DNA of 58,315 bases from Lysobacteraceae bacterium PS02065. Lineage in GTDB: Bacteria; Pseudomonadota; Gammaproteobacteria; Xanthomonadales; Rhodanobacteraceae. The notes below the pieces were generated by a model. The model worked only from the letters and a program-made list of their open reading frames with translations. It made no database searches and had not been told where the DNA came from. Shown piece after piece: positions 10,167 through 22,308 of this stretch (the stretch's first letter is position 1; every line of letters starts with the position of its first letter). The position numbers and the translations under genes are program-made. The stretch is taken from positions 1 through 58,315 of the forward strand of contig JASCPI010000033.1 in the NCBI GenBank assembly GCA_029959555.1, written 5' to 3'.

Positions 10167-11438
10167 ATGTTTGGATACACCTTCTTTGGACGAATCGCCG
10201 CAGGGTCTGTGCTGACCCTGGCGATCGCCTCCTCAGCGTATGCGCAAGAGTCTTCGCTGACCCTTCGCGATGCTCTCCAACGGACCCTGCGATCAAGCCC
10301 AGAACTCGCGGCGTACGAATACGTAATCAAAGCCCAGGATGGGCGAGTTCTGCAGAGTGGTCTCAGACCCAACCCCGTCTTGTCCGGGGCTCTCGAGAAC
10401 GTTTTGGGGACCGGTGAGGTTTCGGGGTTTCGATCGGCCGAGTTCAGCCTCTCCCTGAGCCAACTGATCGAGCTGGGCGGGCTCCGTAACAAGCGCGTTA
10501 CGGTCGCTCGCAGCGAGCGGGATCTCCTTCTGAGCGAGGGCGCCATCCAGCGATTGGACGTCGTTGCCGAGACAGCCAGGCGTTTCGTCTCCGTTGTCAG
10601 CCAGCAGGAGATGCACAAGCTGACTCATCAAGCCGTCTCGCTGGCCGAAGAGACGTCCAAGGCCGTCGACCGGCGAGTGAAAGCGGCGAAGTCGCCTGTC
10701 GCAGAACAAGAGCGCGCAGCTGTCGCGCTTGAGAGGGCTCGCAACGACGATGCGCACGCCGAGCACTCCTTGAAAGCTGCGCGCTTCTTGCTCGCGTCAT
10801 CGTGGGGCTCTACAGAGCCGGACTTCGAGCAGGCCGCTGCTGATCTGTTCGAACTGCCCACGGTCGGCGACTACAACGCTCTTCTTCGTGAGCTCGAGCA
10901 GACGCCCGACTTCACGCGCTACGTAAATGAGACACGACTGCGCGAATCCGAGGTCACGCTCGCCATCGCGAACCGGAATCCCGGTATCGAAGTGGGGCTA
11001 GGTTTGCGGCGACTGCAGGGATCAAGGGATACCGCGTTGATGTTCTCGGTTGGCGTGCCATTGCCTCTCTTCAATCGCAACCAAGGTGCGATTGCGGAAG
11101 CTGAGGCGCGACGCGACGGTGTGGATGCAAACAAGCAGGTCGCGCTCATCGATGCGCGCACCTCCTTGTTCGGTTACTTCCAAGAAATCATCGATCGCCG
11201 CCGTGAGGTCGAAGTGATCACCGCCAGGACGCTGCCAAGTGCGGAGTCTGCGCTGAAGAGCACGGGCTACGCGTACGAACGTGGTCGCTACGGTTACATC
11301 GAACTCGTCGATGCGCAGCGCGAGCTGCTTGCCGTTAAGCGCGAGCGTATCGAAGCCGCGAGCCAGTTCCATTTGACTCTTATCGAGATCGAGCGCTTGA
11401 CCGGCGCCAACGTAAACCTGACGGAGAACCGACCGTGA
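10167..11438 (+). CDS. czcC: CzcC-like outer-membrane channel of an RND metal efflux pump
   Basis: The 423-residue product starts with a signal peptide ending near SSAYAQE. It continues as a TolC/CusC-family barrel protein with two outer-membrane-efflux repeats. Typical signals are LTLRDALQRTL near the start, the FSLSLSQLIELGG strand and the VGVPLPLFNRNQG motif in the second repeat. It would form the outer-membrane exit duct that pairs with the adaptor and pump encoded next. Its stop codon overlaps the GTG start of czcB by four bases, pointing to translational coupling. The czc assignment, rather than cus/cnr/ncc, comes from the neighbouring pump sequence; the metal itself is not proven. Confidence 0.85.
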   Translation: MFGYTFFGRIAAGSVLTLAIASSAYAQESSLTLRDALQRTLRSSPELAAYEYVIKAQDGRVLQSGLRPNPVLSGALENVLGTGEVSGFRSAEFSLSLSQLIELGGLRNKRVTVARSERDLLLSEGAIQRLDVVAETARRFVSVVSQQEMHKLTHQAVSLAEETSKAVDRRVKAAKSPVAEQERAAVALERARNDDAHAEHSLKAARFLLASSWGSTEPDFEQAAADLFELPTVGDYNALLRELEQTPDFTRYVNETRLRESEVTLAIANRNPGIEVGLGLRRLQGSRDTALMFSVGVPLPLFNRNQGAIAEAEARRDGVDANKQVALIDARTSLFGYFQEIIDRRREVEVITARTLPSAESALKSTGYAYERGRYGYIELVDAQRELLAVKRERIEAASQFHLTLIEIERLTGANVNLTENRP

Positions 11439-12472
11439 AATTGATCATCCGAACGACGCTTGCTGTGTCGCTCGCGCTCCTCGTCTCCGCGTGCTCGAGC
11501 GCCGATCAGACGGGTGCCCATCGCGATGAGCAAGGACATGCCCACGACGATGCAAAGGGCCACAGTGCTGAAGATAAGCACAGCGAGAAAGAAGGTCATT
11601 CCGAAGGTGATCGCCATGAGAACGGAAGTTCTGGCGAGAAGGAAGAGAGTCACGGCGACGTCGTCGTGCTTTCGCCGGAAGCGCGTCGTGCAGCAGATTT
11701 GACTATCGTGGATGCAGGGCCTGCTGTGCTGAAAGAGAGCCTCTCGCTCTACGGCACCATCAAACCGAATGCCGAGCGTATGCGAAGTGTCACTGCGAGA
11801 TTTCCCGGAGTGGTACGGAGCGTCTCGGTGAAAGTTGGCGACAGCGTAGCCGCGGGACAGTCGCTGGCAAGCGTTGAGAGCAACGAGAGCCTGCAGACCT
11901 ACGGCGTAAGCAGTCCCCTCAAGGGTGTTGTTACCGAGCGTATGACGAATCCCGGAGAGCAGGCGGAGCAGGCTGCACTCTTCACGATCGCTGATCTCAG
12001 CACGGTGTGGGTGGAGGTATCGCTCTTTCCTCGCGATCGCGCTCGGGTACGCGTCGGCCAGGACGCACGTGTGTCCACATCAGACGGCGGTCCTTCAGGG
12101 CAAGGAAAGATCGTCTTTGTTTCTCCGCTAGGTAGCGGTCCAACGCAAACGGTCACCGCTCGGGTTCTGCTCGATAACCCCGAGGGACAGTGGCCTCCGG
12201 GCCTGTACGTCCAAGCCGACGTCGCGATCGCGAGCGAACCGGTGGAGCTGGCGGTTCCAGCGTCTGCTTTGCAGGAGCTCGAGGAAACCGGCACGTCGGT
12301 CTTCGTCGAGGAAGGTGAAAGGTTCGAGGCTCGTTCGGTGAAGGTAGGACGCAACGACGGTGACCACGCCGAGATCCTCGAGGGCATCAAGGTCGGCGAG
12401 AAGGTCGTTGGCGAAGGTAGCTTCGTGCTCAAGGCCGAGCTCGGCAAAGGAGCTGCCGAACATGATCACTAA
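11435..12472 (+). CDS. czcB: CzcB-like periplasmic adaptor lipoprotein, His-rich N-terminus
   Basis: A 345-residue membrane-fusion protein. LLVSAC at residues 15-20 is a lipobox, so Cys20 is the likely lipidated residue. Residues 29-73 are loaded with His, Glu, Asp and Lys (His at 29, 35, 37, 43, 49, 55, 61 and 73), a plausible periplasmic metal-collecting segment. A split lipoyl/barrel-sandwich domain follows (VKVGDSVAAGQSLASVES) and a beta-barrel domain (FTIADLSTVWVEVSLF). The protein links the inner-membrane pump to CzcC. GTG start inside the GTGA overlap with czcC; czcA begins 39 bases downstream. Confidence 0.85.
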   Translation: MKLIIRTTLAVSLALLVSACSSADQTGAHRDEQGHAHDDAKGHSAEDKHSEKEGHSEGDRHENGSSGEKEESHGDVVVLSPEARRAADLTIVDAGPAVLKESLSLYGTIKPNAERMRSVTARFPGVVRSVSVKVGDSVAAGQSLASVESNESLQTYGVSSPLKGVVTERMTNPGEQAEQAALFTIADLSTVWVEVSLFPRDRARVRVGQDARVSTSDGGPSGQGKIVFVSPLGSGPTQTVTARVLLDNPEGQWPPGLYVQADVAIASEPVELAVPASALQELEETGTSVFVEEGERFEARSVKVGRNDGDHAEILEGIKVGEKVVGEGSFVLKAELGKGAAEHDH

Positions 12473-15676
<3,204 letters not shown>

Positions 15677-15695
15677 TGGCGCTCCACTGCGCGCG

Positions 15696-15729
15696 CGTCC
15701 GGAGCGTGGCCCACGCCACGCTCCGGACG
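15696..15729. terminator. Perfect 15-bp hairpin between czcA and the metal ATPase gene
   Basis: CGTCCGGAGCGTGGC and its exact complement flank a CCAC loop, starting 19 bases after the czcA stop. No T-tract follows on either strand. It may therefore be an attenuator, an mRNA-stabilising 3' end or a Rho-associated structure rather than a simple intrinsic terminator. It could set a lower expression level for the downstream ATPase. Confidence 0.6.
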
Positions 15730-15778
15730 ATCCGCGAAGTGCGGGACGGTTTGCACTCCATCTGCTAGGAGACTGGAG

Positions 15779-17806
15779 ATGAAAGATCACAAGTCAGGGC
15801 CGTCCCCGGGAACGTCCGTGGGATTGGCAGATAAAGGCGACGATAAGCATGAGCATCACGCATCGGGCAGTCGTTACGTAGAAGTCGGCGCATCGCTGCT
15901 CTGCGGAGCGCTGCTTCTTCTCGGATGGTGGATGGACGATGAGACATCGGCAACCTTCACGACCGGGCGCTGGCTACTGGTGGGCGCCTATCTCACGGGC
16001 GGATGGTTCACTGCAAAAGAAGCTTGGGAGAACCTGCGCGCGCGCAGGCTGCAGATCGACATGCTCATGCTCGTCGCGGCCGCTGGTGCCGCAGCGTTGG
16101 GCGAATGGGCAGAGGGTGCATTGCTGTTGTTCCTCTTCAGTCTCGGGCATGCCCTGGAGAACTTCGCGCTGGGCCGGGCACGCCGAGCTATAGAAGCTCT
16201 GGCTGCTCTGCGTCCAGAGACTGCGTTGGTCCGAAAGGACGGCACGCTGACCGAAGTGCCTGTAGAGACACTTGTCCCCGGTGACATCGTCGTGGTGAAG
16301 CCGGATGAACGCCTCGCAGCGGACGGATTCGTCATCGTGGGCGAAACCAGTATCGATCAGGCAGCGATTACTGGTGAAAGCGTACCAGTCGACAAACGCC
16401 CGGTTCCGGATCAGACGAAAGCACGTGCGTCGGCTACGACGTTAGCTGAGGAGAGTCGTGTGTATGCCGGCACAATCAATCGCGGCAAGGCGATTGAGAT
16501 CGAGGTTACTCGCCGCTCGGACCAGAGTACGTTGGCGCGCGTCGTTGAGCTCGTACGATCAGCTGAGTCTTCGCGTTCACCGACGCAACTCTTCACCGAT
16601 CGCTTCCAGCGGATCTTCGTACCCTCTGTTCTTGTACTCGCGACGCTTCTGCTGTTCGCCTGGGTCGTCGTCGATGAACCATTCAGCGCATCGTTCTACA
16701 GGGCGATGGCGGTTCTGGTGGCAGCAAGTCCGTGTGCGTTGGCGATCTCCACGCCCAGTGCCGTTCTCAGCGGTGTAGCGCGAGCTGCACGCGGAGGAGT
16801 GCTTGTCAAAGGAGGGGAAGCCCTAGAGCGCCTTGGTGTCCTGCATGCCATCGCGTTTGACAAGACCGGCACGCTCACGGAAGGAAAGCCTCGCCTCACC
16901 GACATCCGTCCAGCACAAGGTGTCACTCAGCAGCAATTACTTCGTGTGGCCGTCTCAGTTGAGCGTCTGAGTGACCACCCGCTGGCCGCAGCGGTCGTGC
17001 GAGATGGAGCGTCGATACTGGATGAGAGCGATGTGCCAGAGGCCAAGGATCTAGAGAGTCTGACCGGGAAAGGGCTCAAGGCTGTGTTCGAAGGTGAGCC
17101 CGTCCTGCTAGGTAAACGAGCACTCTTTACCGACGGCGAAGGTGCGGACATCCCGCTGCCCGATCAGCTGGTTTGGGAGACGCGCGAACTCGAGCGAAGT
17201 GGTCGAACCGTGTTCATCGTCAGAATGGGAAGCCGCTATCTGGGGGCGGTCGGGCTGATGGACACCCCACGTGAGACGGCTTCGAAGGTGGTTCGTCAGT
17301 TGAGAGCTCTCGGGATGACACGGCTCATCATGCTGTCTGGAGACAATCAGCGCGTTGCCGACAATGTTGCAACGACGATTGGTCTGGACGGTGCGCACGG
17401 CGACCTGATGCCCGAGGACAAAGTTGAGGCCGTCAGGCGGCTTCGCGAGTCAGGCGAGGTTGCCATGGTGGGTGACGGTGTGAACGACGCCCCCGCTATG
17501 GCCTCAGCTTCAGTGGGCATTGCGATGGGCGCCGCCGGTTCGGACGTAGCACTCGAAACAGCGGGTGTGGCCCTGATGTCCGATCGTTTGGAGCAACTTC
17601 CGTTCGCCGTGGAACTTAGCCGGAAGTCACGGAGGATCATCCGACAGAATCTGTGGGCGAGCCTTGGAATGGTCGCCTTCTTGATCCCCGCAACGATCTT
17701 CGGTCTCCAGATGGGCTTCGCCGTGCTGTTTCATGAGGGCTCAACGCTGCTCGTCGTCGCCAACGCTCTGCGCTTGCTGGCCTTCCAGCCCAGCAATACC
17801 TCCTAA
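15779..17806 (+). CDS. P1B-4-type heavy-metal-transporting ATPase (CzcP-like)
   Basis: A 675-residue P-type ATPase with TGES (198-201, actuator), SPC in the transport helix (317-319), DKTGT (Asp361 phosphorylated) and GDGVNDAP in the hinge. The last membrane helix carries HEGST (His652 onward). SPC rather than CPC together with HEG(G/S)T marks the P1B-4 subgroup (CzcP, CoaT, CtpD), which exports Zn, Cd or Co. There is no N-terminal CxxC metal domain; instead the first 30 residues are rich in His, Lys and Asp (DDKHEHHASG). The ATG has GGAGACTGGAG upstream. It would move cytoplasmic metal to the periplasm, where CzcCBA could pass it outside. Confidence 0.88.
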   Translation: MKDHKSGPSPGTSVGLADKGDDKHEHHASGSRYVEVGASLLCGALLLLGWWMDDETSATFTTGRWLLVGAYLTGGWFTAKEAWENLRARRLQIDMLMLVAAAGAAALGEWAEGALLLFLFSLGHALENFALGRARRAIEALAALRPETALVRKDGTLTEVPVETLVPGDIVVVKPDERLAADGFVIVGETSIDQAAITGESVPVDKRPVPDQTKARASATTLAEESRVYAGTINRGKAIEIEVTRRSDQSTLARVVELVRSAESSRSPTQLFTDRFQRIFVPSVLVLATLLLFAWVVVDEPFSASFYRAMAVLVAASPCALAISTPSAVLSGVARAARGGVLVKGGEALERLGVLHAIAFDKTGTLTEGKPRLTDIRPAQGVTQQQLLRVAVSVERLSDHPLAAAVVRDGASILDESDVPEAKDLESLTGKGLKAVFEGEPVLLGKRALFTDGEGADIPLPDQLVWETRELERSGRTVFIVRMGSRYLGAVGLMDTPRETASKVVRQLRALGMTRLIMLSGDNQRVADNVATTIGLDGAHGDLMPEDKVEAVRRLRESGEVAMVGDGVNDAPAMASASVGIAMGAAGSDVALETAGVALMSDRLEQLPFAVELSRKSRRIIRQNLWASLGMVAFLIPATIFGLQMGFAVLFHEGSTLLVVANALRLLAFQPSNTS

Positions 17807-17897
17807 CGTCAACGTCCGGAGTTGATCACTGAATCGATTGCTCAGGCCTTCTTCGAAGGCTTGTCGGGTCCGCTTGCCCTAAAGAAGGGACGTCTAC

Positions 17898-19409
17898 ATG
17901 TCTTTCTCTCGAACCTTCCCCCTGAAACAACCACTTCGAAAACTGCAGCCTCACGTACTGGTGGCAGTCGTTGCGCTGATGCTCGCGTTCGCGTTCTTGG
18001 GAGCGCGCGGCATCTGGGACCCCGACGAAGGGCGCTACACCAATGTCGGCCTTGTGATGCTCGACTCAGGTGATTGGCTCAATCCAATGCGCAATCACGA
18101 GACCGGTCATTGGACGAAGCCCCCGATGACGTACTGGGCGATTGCCGCGAGCGTCGGCACCTTCGGAAGGAACGAATGGGCAGCAAGGCTGCCTTCAGCG
18201 CTTTCCTACTTGGCATGCGTATGGCTCGTGTGGCTGATCGCCAGGCGTTTGGTGCCAGGTGAGGAGCCGATGGCTGCGCTCGCCTTCGCAACAATGCTGC
18301 TCCCGTTCGGGGCGTCCCAGTTCATCAGCACCGACTTCCTTCTCGCGGCACTTCAGGCGCTGGCCGTGTGGGCCTACATCGAGTCGAGGGCGCAGAGTAG
18401 TCAGAGCGGACGATGGCTACTACTTGCGGGGGCTGCCTTCGGAATGGCCTTCCTAACGAAAGGCCCCCCTGGGCTGCTGCCAGTCTTGGTGATTCTCGCT
18501 CATCGCACACTTGTTCCGCCTCGAGAATCCAAGCCACTTCATGTACTAGGCGCTATCGCCGTGTTCGTCGTCGTCGCTGCTCCATGGTTCGTTGCGGTCA
18601 TCCACGCCCAGCCTGATCTGCTGGGGTACTTCCTCGGGGAGGAGGTCGTGGACCGTTTTGCAAGCGATGACTTCAACCGCAACGGTCAGTGGTACGGATG
18701 GATAGTCGTATACCTGCCAGCGATCGTGCTCGGCACGATGCCTTGGACGCGCTCCGCTTTGCGTTGGATCTGTGGACTGCCTAGAGAAGTCATGTCTTGG
18801 CGCGACCACTCTCGTCGCAAGGAGGCGGAGGCGGACGTTTTGTTGGCTGCGTGGCTGATTCTGCCCCTCGTCATCTTCTGTGTAGCGAGATCGAGGATGC
18901 CTCTCTATGTCCTCCCGTTGTTCGTACCAATTGCGCTCATCGTTGCGCGCTGGCGAGCAAGATCCAACTTGCCGATTCCGTCCCTTCGTATGTTGAGCAT
19001 CTGGGTTGTCGTGCTCATCGGCCTGAAATTCAGCTCATCACTGTGGTCCACACACAAGGATGCTTCGGAATGGGCGAAAGCGATCGAAGCTCGCGTACCA
19101 AGCCCGCCATCCGAGGTGGTGTTCGTCGAGGACATGGCGCGGTACGGACTCAATCTCTATCTGTCTGCCCAAGTTGAGAAGGTCTCGCTTGCAGACAGCT
19201 CTGACGGTCCAATCAATCCGCAGTTCGATTCGACGTTCCTCTCCGAACTGCACGAGCGAGAGCGCGACGTGCTCTATGTGGCCAAGAAGGGCCGATGGAC
19301 CGAAGTGGAACGTGTGGCCAAGGAGGGCGGCTTCTCCGCAGTGCGAGTGGGCTCGCCATACCGGGGCCGCATCTTCTTCAGTGTGACCCACGAATCGGAT
19401 GGAGGCTGA
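17898..19409 (+). CDS. ArnT-like membrane glycosyltransferase (GT83/PMT superfamily)
   Basis: A 503-residue polytopic protein with the GT-C signature WDPDEGRYTNVG in the first periplasmic loop and HWTKPPMTYW about 40 residues later, both characteristic of ArnT. ArnT transfers 4-amino-4-deoxy-L-arabinose from undecaprenyl phosphate to lipid A, reducing binding of cations and polymyxins. About ten further hydrophobic segments follow, and a short soluble C-terminal part. Family members that use other sugars or acceptors look alike, so the substrate is uncertain. No other arn genes are in the window. It lies 91 bases after the metal ATPase on the same strand, suggesting that envelope modification accompanies metal efflux. 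Confidence 0.78.
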   Translation: MSFSRTFPLKQPLRKLQPHVLVAVVALMLAFAFLGARGIWDPDEGRYTNVGLVMLDSGDWLNPMRNHETGHWTKPPMTYWAIAASVGTFGRNEWAARLPSALSYLACVWLVWLIARRLVPGEEPMAALAFATMLLPFGASQFISTDFLLAALQALAVWAYIESRAQSSQSGRWLLLAGAAFGMAFLTKGPPGLLPVLVILAHRTLVPPRESKPLHVLGAIAVFVVVAAPWFVAVIHAQPDLLGYFLGEEVVDRFASDDFNRNGQWYGWIVVYLPAIVLGTMPWTRSALRWICGLPREVMSWRDHSRRKEAEADVLLAAWLILPLVIFCVARSRMPLYVLPLFVPIALIVARWRARSNLPIPSLRMLSIWVVVLIGLKFSSSLWSTHKDASEWAKAIEARVPSPPSEVVFVEDMARYGLNLYLSAQVEKVSLADSSDGPINPQFDSTFLSELHERERDVLYVAKKGRWTEVERVAKEGGFSAVRVGSPYRGRIFFSVTHESDGG

Positions 19410-19414
19410 GAACG

Positions 19415-19672
19415 ATGAGCGCGAGGTATCTGCTGCTGTTCCTGGTCATCGCTGCTGCAGCGACCACGCTGGGGTACTGGTCGGCGACCGCTATGCATGA
19501 GATTGGCCGCCACGGAACGGAAGGCCGAAAGGAGAGACCGAAACCCAAGACATGTGCTGAGCTGCGAGACAGTCTCCACTACGACGTTCGTTCTAAGGAC
19601 GCCGCTGTAGCGGCCCTCAGGGAGTCTTGTGCTGATGGTCAAGGTAGCCGGCAGCGATCTAGTGGAGTGTAA
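19415..19672 (+). CDS. Small single-pass membrane protein of unknown function
   Basis: An 85-residue frame starting five bases after the ArnT-like stop. Residues 5-24 form a hydrophobic helix (LLLFLVIAAAATTLGYW), followed by a basic hinge and a C-terminal domain with two cysteines (TCAELRDSL and ALRESCADG, about 24 residues apart) that could form a disulfide in the periplasm. Tight spacing suggests co-translation with the glycosyltransferase. I recognise no family. The low-complexity end (QGSRQRSSGV) may be poorly conserved. Confidence 0.5.
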   Translation: MSARYLLLFLVIAAAATTLGYWSATAMHEIGRHGTEGRKERPKPKTCAELRDSLHYDVRSKDAAVAALRESCADGQGSRQRSSGV

Positions 19673-19757
19673 CGGCCCAGCACTATGCGAAGCATGGCGC
19701 TCGCCATTCGGTTCGCGACGCAACGTTTGGCGTATAGCCTCGCTCCAGGTGGGGCGC

Positions 19758-20513
19758 TCAGTGCAATCGGGAGCTGGGAGTTCCCGAAGTCCGCACGCTC
19801 GTCGTCTTCTCATAAAACGGTTGCATCACGCGATGAAAGTTGTCGTCTGTCTCGCTACCAGGCTCAATGCGCATGAGGTCCACGGTGTTGCCAAGGGGAA
19901 AGCTCGCGAGGACTGAACTCAGCTCAGCCGCGAAGTGATCGACATCGCCTGCGGCATCCGAACGGATGGCGATCAGCCAGACGGGTGATGTCTCCAGAGG
20001 GGAATTCATGGTTGCCAGATAAGCGCTCTGAACCCCGGGATGCTGCTCAAGCAGCACCCTCAGCGAGTCGAGAAAGTTCGCCGGTACGTCAGGAGCCCGA
20101 AACACGATGACGAGATCTCCTTGGCTCACATACCGTTCGGAAGTGTTGGGAAGTCCAGTTGCCACGAGTCGGTCAAGCTCCTCCGGCGCAAGCCTGAAGG
20201 TATGACTTTCATTGGGATTCAGTACGACCGTCGCGCCACGGCACGACTCGAGGAATGTCCGGCCGTCGATACGAACGGCCCGAGTTCTTCTCGTCAGCGC
20301 ACGTCTCACTGCACCACGGCTGGCGAAGAACGGAATCACTCGAACTCCGTCGGAATCGGTCCATATGACGTAAGGGAGGGCCGCGCCCGGTCCGATGGTG
20401 CAATCGGCGGGGACGAGAACGAACACGTCGCTCGAGAGAAGGGTGCGGAAGAAGGCTGGTCCTTGTGCAGGCTCCGTTGTAGCCAGCGCGAGAAGTCGCT
20501 CGAGCTCGCTCAT
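19758..20513 (-). CDS. SseB-family protein
   Basis: A 251-residue soluble protein with the two-part layout of SseB (enhanced serine sensitivity) proteins. The N-terminal domain (1-125) carries LYVIWTDSDG-type text as ALPYVIWTDSDGVRVIPFF and RTFLESCRGATVVLNPNES. The C-terminal domain (about 130-230) contains FLDSLRVLLEQHPGVQSAYLA. Biochemical function is unknown; members also occur near type III and type VI secretion genes. The gene follows the upstream unknown gene with a three-base gap, so the two form an operon reading toward the metal genes. Confidence 0.7.
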   Translation of the reverse strand: MSELERLLALATTEPAQGPAFFRTLLSSDVFVLVPADCTIGPGAALPYVIWTDSDGVRVIPFFASRGAVRRALTRRTRAVRIDGRTFLESCRGATVVLNPNESHTFRLAPEELDRLVATGLPNTSERYVSQGDLVIVFRAPDVPANFLDSLRVLLEQHPGVQSAYLATMNSPLETSPVWLIAIRSDAAGDVDHFAAELSSVLASFPLGNTVDLMRIEPGSETDDNFHRVMQPFYEKTTSVRTSGTPSSRLH

Positions 20514-20516
20514 GAG

Positions 20517-21350
20517 TCACCTCCCTGCATCTGTCAGCGCTTGTTCTTGAAGTGGCTTCGTCCAGTACGCATCCCCCAAGCGACTTGTCAGGCGGAAGAC
20601 GCCTGCAAACGTGCTGGCGGGCAATGAACGGTGTCGCGTGAATACAGGTACGGATCGGCCGATCTGATCCGCTCGCTCGTAGGCATTGAGTACTGAACGC
20701 GACATTTCCCTCTCCGCGAGGCCTGGCGCTCCACCATGTCGAAGGAACGAGGCCGCGACATTCTTAGCGGACCACCACATCAGAGCGCAGCTCTGGCCTA
20801 TGGAGTGCTGTGCGAAGAGTGGTGGGAGGAGCGGAGCGATGCCGTTAGCGATGGCCGGGTCCATGCGATGCGAAGACAGTGCGTGCTCGGCGAAGGCAAG
20901 GCACTCCGCCGTGGCAAGCGCTACCCACGTCTCCATAAGGATCTCGCGATTACGCTCAGTCGGCTCAAGCTGGTCAAGGTAGTCGCGCAGGCGGCTGGAT
21001 AGAGCGCCGCGCGTGGCCTCATGCCAGTGGATCACCCAGTCCACGTCCTCGAGTTCGGCGACGTCCCATCCCGGCTCCGACAGGGCTGCATCTAGGCGCA
21101 TGCGTCGGTCAGCCGCGGGGATCAGGACCCCGCACTCGAGAAGTGCGACCAAGATCTGATGCCGAAGAGCACGATGGGGTGCCAGACGCTCGGCACGAGC
21201 GGGAAGTCTACGGACGTAGCGATACCCGGGATCAGCACCGCACTGGATCATGGCGAGCAGCGCCATCGCTCCAAACGTCCCGAGGTCCTCGAGTTCGCTG
21301 AACGGAGGGATGACCTCCAAGTCGGACGATCGCGCGACGGTGCCTTTCAC
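20517..21350 (-). CDS. Protein of unknown function, operon partner of the SseB-like gene
   Basis: A 277-residue product, probably soluble and mainly helical, with no catalytic motif I can identify. WVIHWHEATRGALSSRL and ECLAFAEHALSSHRM are typical of its Trp/His-rich helices. It lies three bases upstream of the SseB-like gene and is divergent from the XRE regulator gene across 84 bases, so that regulator may control this pair. Codon use matches the less GC-rich accessory region. Confidence 0.55.
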   Translation of the reverse strand: MKGTVARSSDLEVIPPFSELEDLGTFGAMALLAMIQCGADPGYRYVRRLPARAERLAPHRALRHQILVALLECGVLIPAADRRMRLDAALSEPGWDVAELEDVDWVIHWHEATRGALSSRLRDYLDQLEPTERNREILMETWVALATAECLAFAEHALSSHRMDPAIANGIAPLLPPLFAQHSIGQSCALMWWSAKNVAASFLRHGGAPGLAEREMSRSVLNAYERADQIGRSVPVFTRHRSLPASTFAGVFRLTSRLGDAYWTKPLQEQALTDAGR

Positions 21351-21434
21351 GCCAGCTCCGGAAGGGAGTAGAAAGCCGATTTTGGACTATTCCGAAGTGG
21401 ACTCTAGCGTGCGTTGCCGAGGCCCGGCAACCCT

Positions 21435-21716
21435 ATGGCGCAGTCCACCCACCACAGACACTATCGCGCCCTGCTCGCAGTGCTCAGACAAGCACGCGAG
21501 GGGCTTGGCATGAGTCAAGCAGCCCTTGGCGAGAGGTTGGGCAACACGCAGACCTTTGTGTCCAAGGTGGAGAGGGGCGAGCGTCGCCTGGACGTCGTCG
21601 AATTCGTCGAGTGGTGCCAAGCTCTTGATGCGGCGCCTGAGGAGATCTTCGGAAAGTTCTTGCTGGAGCGAGGCCGAGGGCGTGGCTCGAAGCTTCGGTC
21701 TACTGCCCGGGCGTAA
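21435..21716 (+). CDS. XRE-family transcriptional regulator
   Basis: A 93-residue DNA-binding protein made almost entirely of one Cro/C1-type helix-turn-helix domain. LRQAREGLGMSQAALGERLG is helices 1-2 and TQTFVSKVERGERRLD is the recognition region, with LDVVEFVEWCQAL after it. A basic tail (RGRGRGSKLRSTARA) ends the protein. The ATG at 21435 is preferred over an in-frame TTG at 21414. A single-domain regulator divergent from a two-gene operon is a common autoregulatory layout. It could also be an antitoxin, but no toxin partner is evident. Confidence 0.75.
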   Translation: MAQSTHHRHYRALLAVLRQAREGLGMSQAALGERLGNTQTFVSKVERGERRLDVVEFVEWCQALDAAPEEIFGKFLLERGRGRGSKLRSTARA

Positions 21717-22308
21717 GCCTTGGCATCAGAGATTTCCTACAAATCGACGCGGCACGTGCGGCTACCGTAGCGGTGTGCCTGGCGCTCATGATGGCGCGTC
21801 GACGGAAGCCCACCCATGCCCACTGCTGGCTCGAAAGCAGGCCAAGCTGAGCCGTCGTCGTCCAAACGATGCACAGGCGCGCAAATGACAGATCATCTGA
21901 GGCGACACTCCTACTGAGACACCTGTGGTGTTGCGGATGCATCTATACCGTCGGACAACGCCGAGGTACGCGCCACCGGCCTCATAGGCCAAGCCAGTAC
22001 CGCGTTCGACAGGCGCGCGGCGGGCATTGCCAGCGCAGAGGGCATTGTCGGTTCAGCGGGCAATACGAGCGCAAACCGGCATACCGGGCAACGTTAACCG
22101 GAACCGAAGGTCAACTCAGCCGGAATACGCACTTGAGCGTGAACGACATGATCGGTCTCCCCTCCGATAGCGACAGGGCCATCCTACAGTGACGCCTCGC
22201 CCTCGTGGGGAACGGGAAGCTGTCAGTCGCGACGACGGGGGTGCAACTCAGTTCGCTGAAACGGCAGATGTGAGATCGTGTGCGCCCCCATCTAGGAGGC
22301 GCGCAGGA
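21717..22308. other. Long non-coding stretch in the accessory region
   Basis: About 590 bases without a convincing gene. Open frames here have erratic composition (many Arg, His and Cys) and no ribosome sites. Short direct repeats built on GGGCATTG and CGGGCAA occur around 22020-22085. A promoter for the downstream membrane protein is likely near the right end, where TAGGAGG precedes its ATG. It could be decayed coding DNA. Confidence 0.4.

Noticed and set aside
22020..22085. Short GGGCATTG / CGGGCAA repeats, considered as a CRISPR or integron-like array
   Set aside because: Units are too short, unevenly spaced and imperfect.
21869..22192. 107-codon plus-strand frame in the accessory region
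   Set aside because: Cys/His/Arg-rich text with no ribosome site or family resemblance.
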